Notes: generated by a model not told the origin, from the letters alone. A stretch of DNA of 64,000 bases from Pseudomonas batumici (GCF_000820515.1 NZ_JXDG01000020.1:1-64000), one strand, 5' to 3'; shown: positions 51,437-61,120, numbered from the stretch's first letter. Numbers and translations are program-made.

Positions 51437-51749
51437 GTCGTTCTCCACAGATCAAGGCCTGGATAGGGAAGGGGGCGCCTTGGTTGCTGGAGTCTAGTAT
51501 CGATATCGGATGACTGACTGTGTAGACGGTAATCATTACAGCCTGTGTAATGCCCCTGGAAACCTTCGGCAGCACCGAGCGTTTTGTCCGCGGTGCGAAG
51601 TCGGCAGTTTCGCCGAACAACAGTTGGGCAGGCGCTTCGATGCCCGGTTTGACAAGGAGTCCTCCGCCGCCGGATAGTCTGGACGCCTGCCCAGGCACTG
51701 CTCTTCTCTCATCGATCCAATAATAAATAAATCGGAATTGGAGCTTCGG
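51437..51749. other. Divergent promoter region, SDR and DpkA-like gene
   Basis: 313 bases with no supported gene. An AT-rich stretch (AATAATAAATAAATC) directly precedes the ribosome site of the reductase gene. Open frames crossing it on both strands lack starts or ribosome sites. Confidence 0.5.
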
Positions 51750-52778
51750 ATGTCTGCACCCCGCGAGACGGCTACTCAAACTATTTCCTACAGCGATCTG
51801 GTGGCATTGCTCGCCCAGGTCTTCCTGCGCCATGGCACCTCGGCGGAAGTCGCCCGGGTCCTGGCCGAGAACTGCGCCAGCGCCGAGCGCGACGGCGCCC
51901 ACAGTCACGGGGTGTTCCGGATTCCCGGGTATGTCTCCACCCTGGCCAGCGGCTGGGTGGATGGCAAGGCCATTCCCGTGGTCGAGGATGTCGCTTCCGG
52001 CTTCGTCCGGGTCGATGCCGGCAACGGCTTCGCCCAACCGGCCCTTGCCGCCGCCCGTGCGTTGTTGCTGGAAAAGGCCCGCAGTGCCGGGATCGCGGTG
52101 CTGGCGATCCGCAATTCCCATCACTTCGCCGCGCTCTGGCCGGATGTCGAGCCCTTCGCCTATCAGGGGCTGGTGGCCCTGAGCGTGGTCAACAGCATGA
52201 CCTGCGTGGTGCCCCATGGCGCCGAGCGGCCGCTGTTCGGGACCAACCCGATCGCCTTCGCCGCGCCCCGGGCCGGCGGCGATCCGATCGTCTTCGACCT
52301 GGCCACCAGCGCCATGGCCCATGGCGATGTGCAGATTGCCGCCCGAGAGGGGCGCAGCCTGCCACCCGGGGTGGGAGTGGACCGCGAAGGCCGGCCGACC
52401 TGCGATCCCAAGGCGATCCTCGACGGCGGCGCGCTCCTGCCATTCGGCGGCCACAAGGGCTCGGCGTTGTCGATGATGGTCGAGTTGCTGGCGGCGGCCC
52501 TGACCGGCGGGAATTTTTCCTTCGAATTCGATTGGTCGAAACATCCGGGCGCCAAGACCCCCTGGACCGGGCAACTGATCATTGTCATCGACCCCGCCAA
52601 GTCAGCGGGGCGCGACTTCGCCGAACGTAGTCAGACCCTGGTCAGCCAGATGCAGGGGGTTGGCCTGCAACGATTGCCGGGTGACCGACGTCACCGTCAG
52701 CGGGCCGAGTCACTGCGCGAGGGGATCGTCCTGGCGGTGAGCGATCTGCAACAGTTGCGCGCACTGGCCGGTCAATGA
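51750..52778 (+). CDS. dpkA: Delta-1-piperideine-2-carboxylate reductase-like (Ldh family)
   Basis: 342 residues from the ATG at 51750 with a GGAG site. It belongs to the malate/L-lactate dehydrogenase (Ldh) family, not the Rossmann type: catalytic motif AERDGAHSHGVFRIPGY, the NSHHFAALWPDVEPFA motif and FGTNPIAFAAPR. Overall sequence resembles pseudomonad DpkA, which reduces cyclic imino acids such as delta-1-piperideine-2-carboxylate in D-lysine and D-proline catabolism with NADPH. Related ureidoglycolate or sulfolactate dehydrogenases are alternatives. Its end overlaps the HExxH gene's 3' end by 7 bases. Confidence 0.82.
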   Translation: MSAPRETATQTISYSDLVALLAQVFLRHGTSAEVARVLAENCASAERDGAHSHGVFRIPGYVSTLASGWVDGKAIPVVEDVASGFVRVDAGNGFAQPALAAARALLLEKARSAGIAVLAIRNSHHFAALWPDVEPFAYQGLVALSVVNSMTCVVPHGAERPLFGTNPIAFAAPRAGGDPIVFDLATSAMAHGDVQIAAREGRSLPPGVGVDREGRPTCDPKAILDGGALLPFGGHKGSALSMMVELLAAALTGGNFSFEFDWSKHPGAKTPWTGQLIIVIDPAKSAGRDFAERSQTLVSQMQGVGLQRLPGDRRHRQRAESLREGIVLAVSDLQQLRALAGQ

Positions 52779-53740
52779 ACATTGCGACCTGGGAGGCGCG
52801 CTATCCCAGGTGCAGGGTTGATCCCGGTCTCATGCAGGGGCTGGTACGCGGGCGGCCTGCCCAGGTGGGCGAGCAACAATGTCAGGGAGTCCGCGTTGTC
52901 CAGCATGACGTCGACTCTTTTGTTCTCATCCGAGTAAAAGACTCTGCGGGCGTCATCCAGATTCCGCGCCCCGGTGAGTTGCAACACCCTCTGGCGGGGT
53001 TCTCCCACCAGGTCATACCAGTACAGGTCTTGATCGTCGAGCTCCCTGAACAATTCGTTGGCGGGGGTGGTACTGGAGAAGGCGTGCTTCTGGATGCGCT
53101 CCAGGGCGTCGTGGCGAAGCCTTCCCGCCAGAGTGCTGGTATCCAGCAGATCGAGGAAAGGCCGGCTCGAGTCCAGATAGGTGTAGTCGAGCGTGTTGAG
53201 TGCCAGATGGCTGATTTCATGCAGCAGGACCGCCGCCATGTTGTGTCCCTGCAGGTCGAAGGTCTTTGGGCGCAGGGGGAGGTAGACCTGGAAGCCAGGA
53301 TCGAAAAAGCGCTCGGTCAAATAGATTCTCCTGGCTGTCTCGTTGGGTAAGGTGAACGCCTGGATGCCGTGTTCCGGGTGCAGGGCCGAACCCACGGCAT
53401 AGCGTAACGAGGTCTCCGGGTTGAGCGCTGGCTTGAGCAGTTTTTCCAGCAACATGCGCGCGCGGAACTGAATTTTCCTTATCGTGCGTTCACTCACCGG
53501 GGACGTACCGAAGAAGTCTTCCACGAAGAGACGGCGCTTTTGATCCAGGGGGCTGTCGGAAAAAAGTCGATCCATGTTCCTCATGGCGGCATTCAAATAG
53601 GCCACTGCTTGTTCGTGGCCATGGCGGATCAGGCGGGCCCGGTTGGGATAAAGCCGGCGAATGTTGTCAATCCCGACCGCCTGCACGAGCATTTCCTCGC
53701 GGATGGCTTTGCGGTTCGAGCAATAATTGAACCATTTCAT
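52772..53740 (-). CDS. HExxH protein coupled to the toxin-like gene
   Basis: 322 residues from the ATG at 53740. A zincin motif HEISH is at 174-178, followed by LALNTLDYTYLDS with Asp185, which resembles the aspzincin (M35-like) layout where Asp is the third zinc ligand. No signal peptide. The N-terminal region (about 1-110) is helical and basic. The gene overlaps the upstream large gene by 4 bases (ATGA), so the two are made together. It could be the effector half of a split toxin; proteolysis is predicted, not shown. Confidence 0.72.
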   Translation of the reverse strand: MKWFNYCSNRKAIREEMLVQAVGIDNIRRLYPNRARLIRHGHEQAVAYLNAAMRNMDRLFSDSPLDQKRRLFVEDFFGTSPVSERTIRKIQFRARMLLEKLLKPALNPETSLRYAVGSALHPEHGIQAFTLPNETARRIYLTERFFDPGFQVYLPLRPKTFDLQGHNMAAVLLHEISHLALNTLDYTYLDSSRPFLDLLDTSTLAGRLRHDALERIQKHAFSSTTPANELFRELDDQDLYWYDLVGEPRQRVLQLTGARNLDDARRVFYSDENKRVDVMLDNADSLTLLLAHLGRPPAYQPLHETGINPAPGIARLPGRNVH

Positions 53741-56700
53741 TGCGACAGGTCCTCGATGCAGTGTCCTTGCAGGTTGAATGACCACTGTTTATGCGGGTTC
53801 TGTTGCAGCCAGGGGCCCCGGGCGTTGTCCTTGACGATGCGCCAGCGCCGATTCTCTTCCTGTACCTGGAAGACTTTTCCGCCGACCGCCGCGAAGGTGT
53901 TGCCGGTCGTCGGGTCCTGGTACAGGCCGGTGGCCAGGTTCAGAGTCATGTCCTCCAAAGCAATCTCATGGGCTTCATGGCCGAGGATCGTGGCTCTTTG
54001 TCCGGGCGTCAGGCGGCAGTCGCCGCAGGCCGGTTCGGGAAAGGGCGACTCGATGAGGCCTTCGGTTTCGGTTTGTGCGAGGCCGGCAAGGCCCGACCGG
54101 CTCCAGCCCCGGCGCGCCACCGCCAGTTGACCCAGGGCGATGACGAACTCCTCGATGGCGTCGCCCCAGCGGCCCTGCCAGGCGTTTTCCGCCGCATCCT
54201 TGAGTTGAGGGAAGATCTGCCAGATGAGCGCGGGCAAGCGCAATCGACCGAGCATGAACGTCGCGCCCTGGTAAAGCCCACCTTCGAGCCAGGACAAGGC
54301 GTTGCTCCAACCCCGGCTTTGCGTTTGCACGCTCTGTCGGCCGAGCAGGTTCTTGAGCAGCGCAGTGGTGTCCTGATAGAGCCTCTGGAAGAGATTGCCG
54401 CGTAGCGGGTTGTCGCTGATTGCCAGGGCCGCGCGCTGCACGCTGAACACCTGTCGGGCGTAATGAGCGCGTCGCTCATGGGCCAGCCTGTCGAGGACCC
54501 GTTGCTGCAGGCTGTCCGAGTCCTTGAGGTCGGCCAGCAAGGCCGCCTCATCGGTATACTCCTGGAAAATCGGCTGCGGGCCCTGTGGCGTGAACAGGAT
54601 CTGCGGACCGCGTTCACCGGGGCTGGGGCCGATCAGATAGAAACCGGCCACGGGGTCGGCTTTGGCCTGGGCGTCGCTGATCAGTTCCAGAGGGCGAAGG
54701 TGGATGGGCTTTCCGTTCAGGGGTTTCCTGGCGAGACCGTCCGGCATCGCCAGCAGGTGCTTGATATAAGCGTGGGCAGTGGCGGACAGGGTGTTGCGGA
54801 CCACCTGGGTGAAGGCGTGCAGCAGGGTTTGCCAGAAGAAGTGCTTGCCAAAGGCGAGGCGGCGTTGCGTGATCCCGCTTGCCGACAGATAGGACTCGAG
54901 TATTTTCCCGTAGTGGCTGCCAACGGCGGCCTCTTTCACCAGGGTCTTGAGGCGCAGGGGCGTCAGTTCCCTGGGCAGCAGACCCTCCAGCGTACGGACG
55001 ACGATTGAGCTCTGGTCGATGTCGTCGAAGTGCCGCAGGGCGAAGTCGGTCAGCGATTCCTTGATGGCCGAGGCCGCATTGCGCAGCGTCAGCGAGACGG
55101 TGACCTTGTCGGGGTCGATGCGCGCCGCCGGGAAGTCCCGTGAAAGCAGGCTCGTGACCTTGGTCCTGGCGTTGTCACGGATATCGGGCATGTCCTGGTG
55201 ATAATCACCCGCTGTCGCGGCGTCCTGGCGATAGCGATCGAGCAGGGTCGCCAGGGCGAACTGGCGGCTGTCGGTGGTGCCGGCCAACCAGGGAGGCAGT
55301 GCCAGGTGCAGGGCGGCGTTCTCGGCGGCGTGGATGGCTTTTTCAAGCGTGGGAACCGTCGAGTGGGCCTCGAGACAGGACTGCAAATGCTGGTGAAAGT
55401 GGTCACCCGAGTAGGATGAGGCCGCCGCGTGAGTCAGGTCGCCCATCGCCTTGTCGACCAGCGAGTGTTGTCGATTGCCGCACAAACCCTCTTCAATGAG
55501 TTCAAAGCCCAGGGCCGGATAGCCCTGCTGATGGGGAGGGCGGCTCTGGGGGAGCGCCCCATTCGCCGGTTGCTCGCTTCTGGCGATGTTCTCCAGCAGG
55601 GACAGGCGCTCCACGGGGTCATGCAGGCGTCGTTGCAGTTCGACTTCGGCGGCGTGATACGAGTGGAAGGTTTCCGCCCCCTGGACCGGGGTCCACAGCA
55701 GCGCGGTTCCGGAGTGCTCGGTGTTCAGGCCACCGCGCTCAGTGAGCAGGAAGCAGTTGTGCAGCTTGATCGGTGTTGCCGAAGCGGCGGTGCGCAACGT
55801 CAGCGCGAAGGCATCCGGAATGAAGCCGTGCAAGCCGGGGCGCAGGTCCCGGTGCTGGCTGTCGAGAATGTTGTCGAGCAGCTTCAGGTCGCTTTCGTTC
55901 AAGGCGCCCCATAGCACCTTGAGCTGTGCTTCGCGGCGCAAGCCGTTGCTCACGGCCTCGCTCAATGGCCCGGACAGTACGCTATACACCGAGCGCTGTT
56001 GGCGCAGGTAGCGCCCGAGAAAATCCGCCAGGGCCTTGTCGACGAGGGTGTTGAGCTGCCCAACATCCAGGTTGCTGTCCCGTGACCAGTTACCCTCGAC
56101 ATCCTTGCTGAACAGGCCGATGTTCGGGGCCTGTGCCAGCGCGCCGGTGTGCTGGGTCAGGCGCTCCAGAAAGTGCTCCACGAGGCTCTGCGAACGGTTG
56201 GGCACCTGCGTCGTATCGCCGAGCGAGGGAAGGGCCGACGGGTAGTGATTGATGTAGAGGTTGTCGGGCGACAGCTTGCCTGCATGGGCAAGGTCCAGTT
56301 CCGTGGACAACTCGCTTTGGATGAAAGCCTTGAGGTGCGGGCGTTTTTGCAGTCCCGCGGCGAGGCTGCTCTTGAGTTCGCTCAGCATTCTCAATTGGTA
56401 TCTGACGGTTGCGAGCGTCGGCGTCAGTGTTCGCCGCAGGCCCGGTTCGACGAATGTCTCGCTGGGAGAGAGATCCAGTCGGTGGCTCCATCGACCCAGG
56501 GGGGCGAGGGAAACCAGGCGCGGGTCGATCAATGCGCGAACATCCAGTGCGCTGTCGAAAGCCGCGAAGAGCGCCAACGCGCCGTTGCTGGTGCGATAGC
56601 GCGCGAGCACGTACTTCACGTTATCCAGTTGTTTGGCGACGATAGCCTGGAGTTGTTCCTTGAACACCGATGGGCTGCCCGGTGTCAGCGCGACGCCGGT

Positions 56701-57609
56701 GATCGCCGAGCGCTTCAGGTCAGCGCGTTCGCGCAGTGACAGGCCATGCTGCAAATCATCAGCCTGATTCGGGGTCTCAAGTCGTCCCTTGACCCAGGCC
56801 AGCAGTGCCGTCTCGCTTTCGAACGTCTGCAATCGACCGGCGCCATAGAGGAAGAAAACCGCGGGCTGCTGACGGTCGCTGCGCACGACAAAGGCGTTGG
56901 CCAGCAGCGACGAGCGCTCGCTCGTCTGGACCTTCAGTGAGTAGAGCGTCAGATCCTGCAGTCTTGAGGCATCCAGCGGATACAACCCGCACAACGGGTA
57001 GAAGTCCTCCGGACTGAGCGCACTCCAGTCCTGTTCCTGCTGCAGCAGCTCGGCTCGAAAGCGTGTACCCATGGCATCGATGAACAGCTCCCGGCGTGGT
57101 TGCCCGTTGTCGAGGGGCTCCTCCCAGAAGGTTTGCAGTACGCTTTCCAGGTGTTGGTCCAACTGGTCGGAGAGGTCCGCAAGCGCATTATCCCAGACGA
57201 CGGTATCTCTCACCGAGGAGGTGTAGCCGGGCGCGACGAATTCACGGGTCTGCCCTTTGGGCCAGGCACCCCGCTTGTAGTGCTCGAGCAAGGTCTCGCT
57301 CAGCGGTCGGGTCGAGACCTGCTGGAGTGGGAGCACGGCGGTGTTCGGGTCCGAGGCCGGGTTTTCATAACTGATGACCATCAGGGACGTCAGGCTGACA
57401 TGGGGGAAGCGCCTGCCCAGCGTGCTCTCGAGCCGTTGGTTGATCAGGGACCTGAGCGTGGGCAATCTGAGCAGTTCGTCATGCAGGTTCTTCAGGGGGT
57501 TGTCGAGGTGGTTTTTAGTGGGCTGGCATCGATCGCTCAGGGCGTGTTCCTGGATAGGTTCCGGGACCGATGCCTGGGACGGGTAATGGACAGCGGGATG
57601 GTCGGACAT
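53737..57609 (-). CDS. Dermonecrotic-toxin-like large protein (DUF6543-type)
   Basis: 1290 residues from the ATG at 57609. It is a very long, mostly helical protein without signal peptide, resembling the large DUF6543 dermonecrotic-toxin-like proteins of pseudomonads. Recognisable stretches: an N-terminal SLINQRLESTLGRRFP, a central LSLRERADLKRSAITG and a C-terminal NLATGLYQDPTTGNTFAAV and WRIVKDNARGPWLQQ. The C-terminal 60 residues look like a small beta domain that ends abruptly before the HExxH gene, as if one protein had been split. No secretion genes or immunity gene nearby. Family call is moderate. Confidence 0.72.
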   Translation of the reverse strand: MSDHPAVHYPSQASVPEPIQEHALSDRCQPTKNHLDNPLKNLHDELLRLPTLRSLINQRLESTLGRRFPHVSLTSLMVISYENPASDPNTAVLPLQQVSTRPLSETLLEHYKRGAWPKGQTREFVAPGYTSSVRDTVVWDNALADLSDQLDQHLESVLQTFWEEPLDNGQPRRELFIDAMGTRFRAELLQQEQDWSALSPEDFYPLCGLYPLDASRLQDLTLYSLKVQTSERSSLLANAFVVRSDRQQPAVFFLYGAGRLQTFESETALLAWVKGRLETPNQADDLQHGLSLRERADLKRSAITGVALTPGSPSVFKEQLQAIVAKQLDNVKYVLARYRTSNGALALFAAFDSALDVRALIDPRLVSLAPLGRWSHRLDLSPSETFVEPGLRRTLTPTLATVRYQLRMLSELKSSLAAGLQKRPHLKAFIQSELSTELDLAHAGKLSPDNLYINHYPSALPSLGDTTQVPNRSQSLVEHFLERLTQHTGALAQAPNIGLFSKDVEGNWSRDSNLDVGQLNTLVDKALADFLGRYLRQQRSVYSVLSGPLSEAVSNGLRREAQLKVLWGALNESDLKLLDNILDSQHRDLRPGLHGFIPDAFALTLRTAASATPIKLHNCFLLTERGGLNTEHSGTALLWTPVQGAETFHSYHAAEVELQRRLHDPVERLSLLENIARSEQPANGALPQSRPPHQQGYPALGFELIEEGLCGNRQHSLVDKAMGDLTHAAASSYSGDHFHQHLQSCLEAHSTVPTLEKAIHAAENAALHLALPPWLAGTTDSRQFALATLLDRYRQDAATAGDYHQDMPDIRDNARTKVTSLLSRDFPAARIDPDKVTVSLTLRNAASAIKESLTDFALRHFDDIDQSSIVVRTLEGLLPRELTPLRLKTLVKEAAVGSHYGKILESYLSASGITQRRLAFGKHFFWQTLLHAFTQVVRNTLSATAHAYIKHLLAMPDGLARKPLNGKPIHLRPLELISDAQAKADPVAGFYLIGPSPGERGPQILFTPQGPQPIFQEYTDEAALLADLKDSDSLQQRVLDRLAHERRAHYARQVFSVQRAALAISDNPLRGNLFQRLYQDTTALLKNLLGRQSVQTQSRGWSNALSWLEGGLYQGATFMLGRLRLPALIWQIFPQLKDAAENAWQGRWGDAIEEFVIALGQLAVARRGWSRSGLAGLAQTETEGLIESPFPEPACGDCRLTPGQRATILGHEAHEIALEDMTLNLATGLYQDPTTGNTFAAVGGKVFQVQEENRRWRIVKDNARGPWLQQNPHKQWSFNLQGHCIEDLSQ

Positions 57610-57864
57610 GTTCTGTGCCTTCGTTCGTACTGACGAACCGCTGGGCACTGGCAGGCCAGGCTTCGCGGGAGATGGCAGAAACGCTATCGAGTGGCGGGGC
57701 AGTGGGGTGGTAGATAGTGCTTCGGGGGCGCTGGTGTCCCTTGTCGTGGCGACAAGGGAGCGTTCGAACTTTTCAGTCGGGGTCCACGGCGCTCCAAAAT
57801 CCTCGGCCGGATATTTCCGTTGACGGTGTAAGATACGGCTCTATTTACACCGCAGGATTTTCCA

Positions 57865-58119
57865 ATGAGCTTCAATCTGGCTAACAAGTCCCTGGCCGAG
57901 CGGGCCGCCATCGAAGACGAGAAGTCCCGACTGTTCGATCTCTGGCAGAGCAACCTGGGCAAGGCCAAGGGCGAGGCTGCGCGCCTGTTCGGCGAGCGTG
58001 CCAAGCGCAAGGGCAAGTGGGCCGAATGGGTGCGCGCGGAACTCGACACCCTGTCGCCGCCGGAATACACCAGCATGGTACGCAGTGAGGTCAATCGCCT
58101 GATGGCGGCGGCCAAGTAA
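57865..58119 (+). CDS. Small conserved hypothetical protein
   Basis: 84 residues, charged and helical: MSFNLANKSLAERAAIEDEK, then LFGERAKRKGKWAEWVRAELD and PPEYTSMVRSEVNRLMAAAK. No cysteine, signal or membrane segment. The basic KRKGKW patch may touch nucleic acid (speculative). It converges on the Gre-like gene, 9 bases apart. Confidence 0.75.
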   Translation: MSFNLANKSLAERAAIEDEKSRLFDLWQSNLGKAKGEAARLFGERAKRKGKWAEWVRAELDTLSPPEYTSMVRSEVNRLMAAAK

Positions 58120-58128
58120 GCGCAGGGT

Positions 58129-58611
58129 TCACGTCACCTGGATGATGCTGTAGCACTGGGCCACGCCGCCGACCTTGATCGCCACCTCGTCGCCCTCCTG
58201 CTTGCCCAGTAGGGCGCCCCCCAGGGGCGAGCGCGGACTGATGACGGTGATCAGTTGGCCAGCCTCCTCGACCTTGAGCCCGGCGGCATCGGGCGCCAGG
58301 AACAGCCATTGTTCGCTGCCATTCTCGGCTTCGAGTGCCAGCAGGGCGCCCAACTGGATGCCACTGTGTTCATCGTAAGGACGCAGGGGCAGTTCCTGGC
58401 AGCGCTTGAGGGCCTGGCGTATTTCTTCCATGCGCCGGGCTTGTCCGGTGGCCAGGTACGAGGCCTCCAGACCCAGGGTGTCGTACTTGTTCTCGGCGAC
58501 GTTTTCCTCGTGGGTCGCGGCTTCGTAGGCGGTTTGTGCGGCGCGCTGCAATACGTCGAGATCGATTGCCAGCCGTTCGAGGAGCCGTTGGTGCACGGCG
58601 TGCTTGTCCAT
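58129..58611 (-). CDS. GreA/GreB-family transcription factor
   Basis: 160 residues from the ATG at 58611. An N-terminal coiled coil (DVLQRAAQTAYEAATHEENVAENKYDTLGLEASYL) is followed by a C-terminal FKBP-like Gre domain ending SPRSPLGGALLGKQEGDEVAI, the Gre signature. It is more divergent than GreA or GreB; the tip of its coiled coil (ATHEENVAENKYD) keeps acidic residues. It should bind RNA polymerase through the secondary channel. An overlapping longer frame upstream is not coding-like. Confidence 0.88.
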   Translation of the reverse strand: MDKHAVHQRLLERLAIDLDVLQRAAQTAYEAATHEENVAENKYDTLGLEASYLATGQARRMEEIRQALKRCQELPLRPYDEHSGIQLGALLALEAENGSEQWLFLAPDAAGLKVEEAGQLITVISPRSPLGGALLGKQEGDEVAIKVGGVAQCYSIIQVT

Positions 58612-58625
58612 CACGTTGAAGCCGC

Positions 58626-59039
58626 TCAATTGCAGAACTGCAGCACGTTGGCCCGGCTCTTGTCGGTGGGCGCGGTCTGGTCCTGCTGCAGCCAGAACTG
58701 GCACTTGGGGTTGGACAGGTTGCGGTAGCTGCTGCGGGCCTGTTCCAGGCGTTGCTGTTCTTCGTTTTTGTAGAGGTTCTGTTTGTACTGCTCGAACATC
58801 TGCGTCGAATCGCCGCCGGGTTGCGGTGTGGTGATGGCGGCGGCGGGCGGTTTGCCCAGTTGGCGGGCGGCCTCGGCCAACGGTGCCAGGGGCTGCGGGA
58901 CAAAGATTCGTGCAATCACCCAGGCCGTCAGCGCCAGGGCCATGACCCCCAGCCAGAGACCCAGGGCGATACTGGCGGTCAATTGCAGTGGATTGAGGGT
59001 GATATAGAGGGGGCGACGCGCTTGTCGGCGGTAAGGCAT
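58626..59039 (-). CDS. Membrane-anchored hypothetical protein
   Basis: 137 residues from the ATG at 59039. A basic start (MPYRRQARRPLYITLN) precedes one transmembrane helix (LGLWLGVMALALTAWVIARIF), a Pro/Ala linker and a helical periplasmic part with two cysteines (NPKCQFWLQQ and FCN at the end). Possibly a disulfide-bonded periplasmic domain. It is 14 bases upstream of the Gre-like gene, so probably co-transcribed. Function unknown. Confidence 0.75.
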   Translation of the reverse strand: MPYRRQARRPLYITLNPLQLTASIALGLWLGVMALALTAWVIARIFVPQPLAPLAEAARQLGKPPAAAITTPQPGGDSTQMFEQYKQNLYKNEEQQRLEQARSSYRNLSNPKCQFWLQQDQTAPTDKSRANVLQFCN

Positions 59040-59163
59040 GGGACCTCCTGGCAGGGCGATTCGGAGCAAAGGGCAATTATCGCATGAAGATTAATCGACA
59101 TCGGCTCTTCTTCACGCGCGGATTTATGCGGACAATCGGCGTTTTTGCCAAGCGGAGCCTGGA

Positions 59164-60297
59164 ATGAAGGCCACCTGGGATATTTTCTGTACGGTTGTGG
59201 ACAACTTCGGCGATATCGGCGTGACCTGGCGCCTGGCCCGGCAGTTGGCCGCCGAGCATGACTATGCCGTGCGCCTGTGGGTCGATGATCTGCGAGCCTT
59301 CGAGCACCTGTGCCCGGCGATCGATGCCGAGCTTGACCGGCAGCGCCAGCGTGGGGTCGAGGTGCGCCGCTGGTCGACGCCCTGGGCGCCTGTGGAGGCC
59401 GCCGATGTGGTTATTGCGGCCTTTGCCTGCGCATTGCCCCATGACTACATGGAGTCCATGGCGGGACGGGACAAGGAGCCGTTATGGCTCAATCTCGACT
59501 ACCTGAGCGCCGAGGACTGGATCGTCGGTTGCCACGGGCTACCGTCGGTCAAATTCAGGCAGGTGCAGAAATTCTTCTTTTTCCCGGGCTTCCAACCGGG
59601 GACCGGAGGCCTGCTGCGTGAAGCCGGACTGCTGGAGCAGCGCCGGGCCTTTGTGCAGGATCCCCGGGCGCGTGGCGATTTCCTGCGCGGCCTCGGCGTC
59701 GATCCGACGGACGGTGCACGACTCATTTCGCTGTTCGCCTACGAAAACGACGGCTTGGCCAGTTGGCTCGATGCCCTGGCGAGCGATACCCGGCCCACGC
59801 AGTTGCTGGTGCCCGAAGGGCGTATACTGGTGGATGTGCAGCGTTGGCTGGGGACCAAGGATATGGCGGCGGGCGCCCGTGAGGTCCGAGGGAGCCTGAC
59901 AGTGCAGGTGCTACCGTTCGTCCCCCAGGAAGATTACGACCGTCTGCTGTGGAGCTGCGACTTCAACGCGGTGCGTGGCGAAGACTCGTTCGTCCGGGCG
60001 CAATGGGCCGGGCGGCCGCTGCTCTGGCACATCTATCGCCAGGAGGATGATGTTCACCTGGACAAGCTGGAGGCCTTCCTCGAGCTGTACAGCCAGGGCC
60101 TGTCAGCGCCGGCCAAGGCGGCGTTCGAGGGCTGGTGGCGGGCCTGGAACCGGGCGGGCGACATGGCGCCGAGCTGGAAGGCGGTGCTGGAAAACGAGCG
60201 GGAACTGGCCGAGCACGCCGAGCGCTGGTCTCTGGAACAGGCTTCTCGGACCGATCTTGCCACGGCGCTGGTGAAGCTTTACCTAAATTGGATATGA
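59164..60297 (+). CDS. earP: EF-P arginine rhamnosyltransferase EarP
   Basis: 377 residues. EarP signature: MKATWDIFCTVVDNFGDIGVTWRLARQLA with the catalytic Asp (FGDIG), then KFFFFPGFQPGTGGLLREAGLL and DFNAVRGEDSFVRAQWAGRPLLW for dTDP-rhamnose binding. It rhamnosylates Arg32 of EF-P, needed for translation of polyproline stretches. The efp gene follows 48 bases downstream, the normal arrangement in Pseudomonas. Confidence 0.96.
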   Translation: MKATWDIFCTVVDNFGDIGVTWRLARQLAAEHDYAVRLWVDDLRAFEHLCPAIDAELDRQRQRGVEVRRWSTPWAPVEAADVVIAAFACALPHDYMESMAGRDKEPLWLNLDYLSAEDWIVGCHGLPSVKFRQVQKFFFFPGFQPGTGGLLREAGLLEQRRAFVQDPRARGDFLRGLGVDPTDGARLISLFAYENDGLASWLDALASDTRPTQLLVPEGRILVDVQRWLGTKDMAAGAREVRGSLTVQVLPFVPQEDYDRLLWSCDFNAVRGEDSFVRAQWAGRPLLWHIYRQEDDVHLDKLEAFLELYSQGLSAPAKAAFEGWWRAWNRAGDMAPSWKAVLENERELAEHAERWSLEQASRTDLATALVKLYLNWI

Positions 60298-60345
60298 TAC
60301 GCGGCCTAGATTTATGTACGTCCCATCCAAATTCGGATATTCGCA

Positions 60346-60915
60346 ATGAAAACTGGTAAAGAACTGAAACCCGGTACGGTGATTCGTATCGACAACGATC
60401 CTTGGCTGGTTCAGAAAACTGAATTCACCAAGTCCGGTCGTAACAGCGCGATCATGAAGACCAAGCTGAAGAACCTGCTGACCGGTTACAAGACCGAGAC
60501 CGTCTACAGCGCCGACGACAAACTGGACGACGTGATCCTTGACCGTAAGGAAGCGAGCCTGTCCTACATCAGCGGTGACTCCTACACGTTCATGGACACC
60601 ACCGACTACACCATGTACGAGCTGAACGCCGAAGACATCGAGGCTGTTCTGCCATTCGTGGAAGAAGGCATGACCGACATCTGCGAAGCCGTGTTCTTCG
60701 AAGGCCGTCTGGTATCCGTAGAGCTGCCGACCACCATCGTGCGTCAGATCGACTACACCGAAGGTTCCGCTCGCGGTGACACTTCCGGCAAGGTGATGAA
60801 GCCTGCCAAACTGAAGAACGGTACCGAGCTGTCGGTAGCTGACTTCATCGAAATCGGCGACATGATCGAGATCGATACCCGTGAAGGCGGTTCCTACAAA
60901 GGCCGTGCTAAATAA
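60346..60915 (+). CDS. efp: Elongation factor P
   Basis: 189 residues. The modification loop reads KSGRNSAI with Arg32, the arginine-type EF-P that EarP modifies (Lys-type EF-P would have Lys there). Three beta-barrel domains are evident, with [24 protein letters not shown] at the end. EF-P relieves stalling at consecutive prolines. A terminator follows. Confidence 0.97.
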   Translation: MKTGKELKPGTVIRIDNDPWLVQKTEFTKSGRNSAIMKTKLKNLLTGYKTETVYSADDKLDDVILDRKEASLSYISGDSYTFMDTTDYTMYELNAEDIEAVLPFVEEGMTDICEAVFFEGRLVSVELPTTIVRQIDYTEGSARGDTSGKVMKPAKLKNGTELSVADFIEIGDMIEIDTREGGSYKGRAK

Positions 60916-60942
60916 GCACTGCTTTTCGCCGCACGAACAAAA

Positions 60943-60968
60943 AAGCCCGGACATGTTCCGGGCTTTTT
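60943..60968 (+). terminator. Intrinsic terminator of efp
   Basis: AAGCCCGGA / TCCGGGCTT hairpin with CATGT loop followed by TTTTTTG, 28 bases after the stop. Confidence 0.9.
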
Positions 60969-61004
60969 TGTGTCTGCTTGTTTCTGGAAGGAGACGCGAT
61001 CCCT

Positions 61005-61094
61005 TGTAGGAGCCGGCTTGCTGGCGATAGCGATTTTTCAGGCGACGGCGATGTCGACCATTAGATCGCCATCGCCAGCAAGCCGGCTCCCACA
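61005..61094. repeat. Paired REP palindrome (REPIN-like)
   Basis: TGTAGGAGCCGGCTTGCTGG and its near-perfect inverse (CCAGCAAGCCGGCTCCCACA, one T-to-C change) flank a central section that is itself inverted (GCGACGGCGATG../CATCGCC). Same unit as at 4951-5054. Confidence 0.9.
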
Positions 61095-61120
61095 ATGACC
61101 GTATTTGCAGGGTCAAGGGC

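Noticed and set aside
50784..52574. A 596-codon minus-strand frame spanning the SDR, the gap and the DpkA-like gene
   Set aside because: It crosses a promoter region and runs against the DpkA-like gene and out of frame with the SDR.
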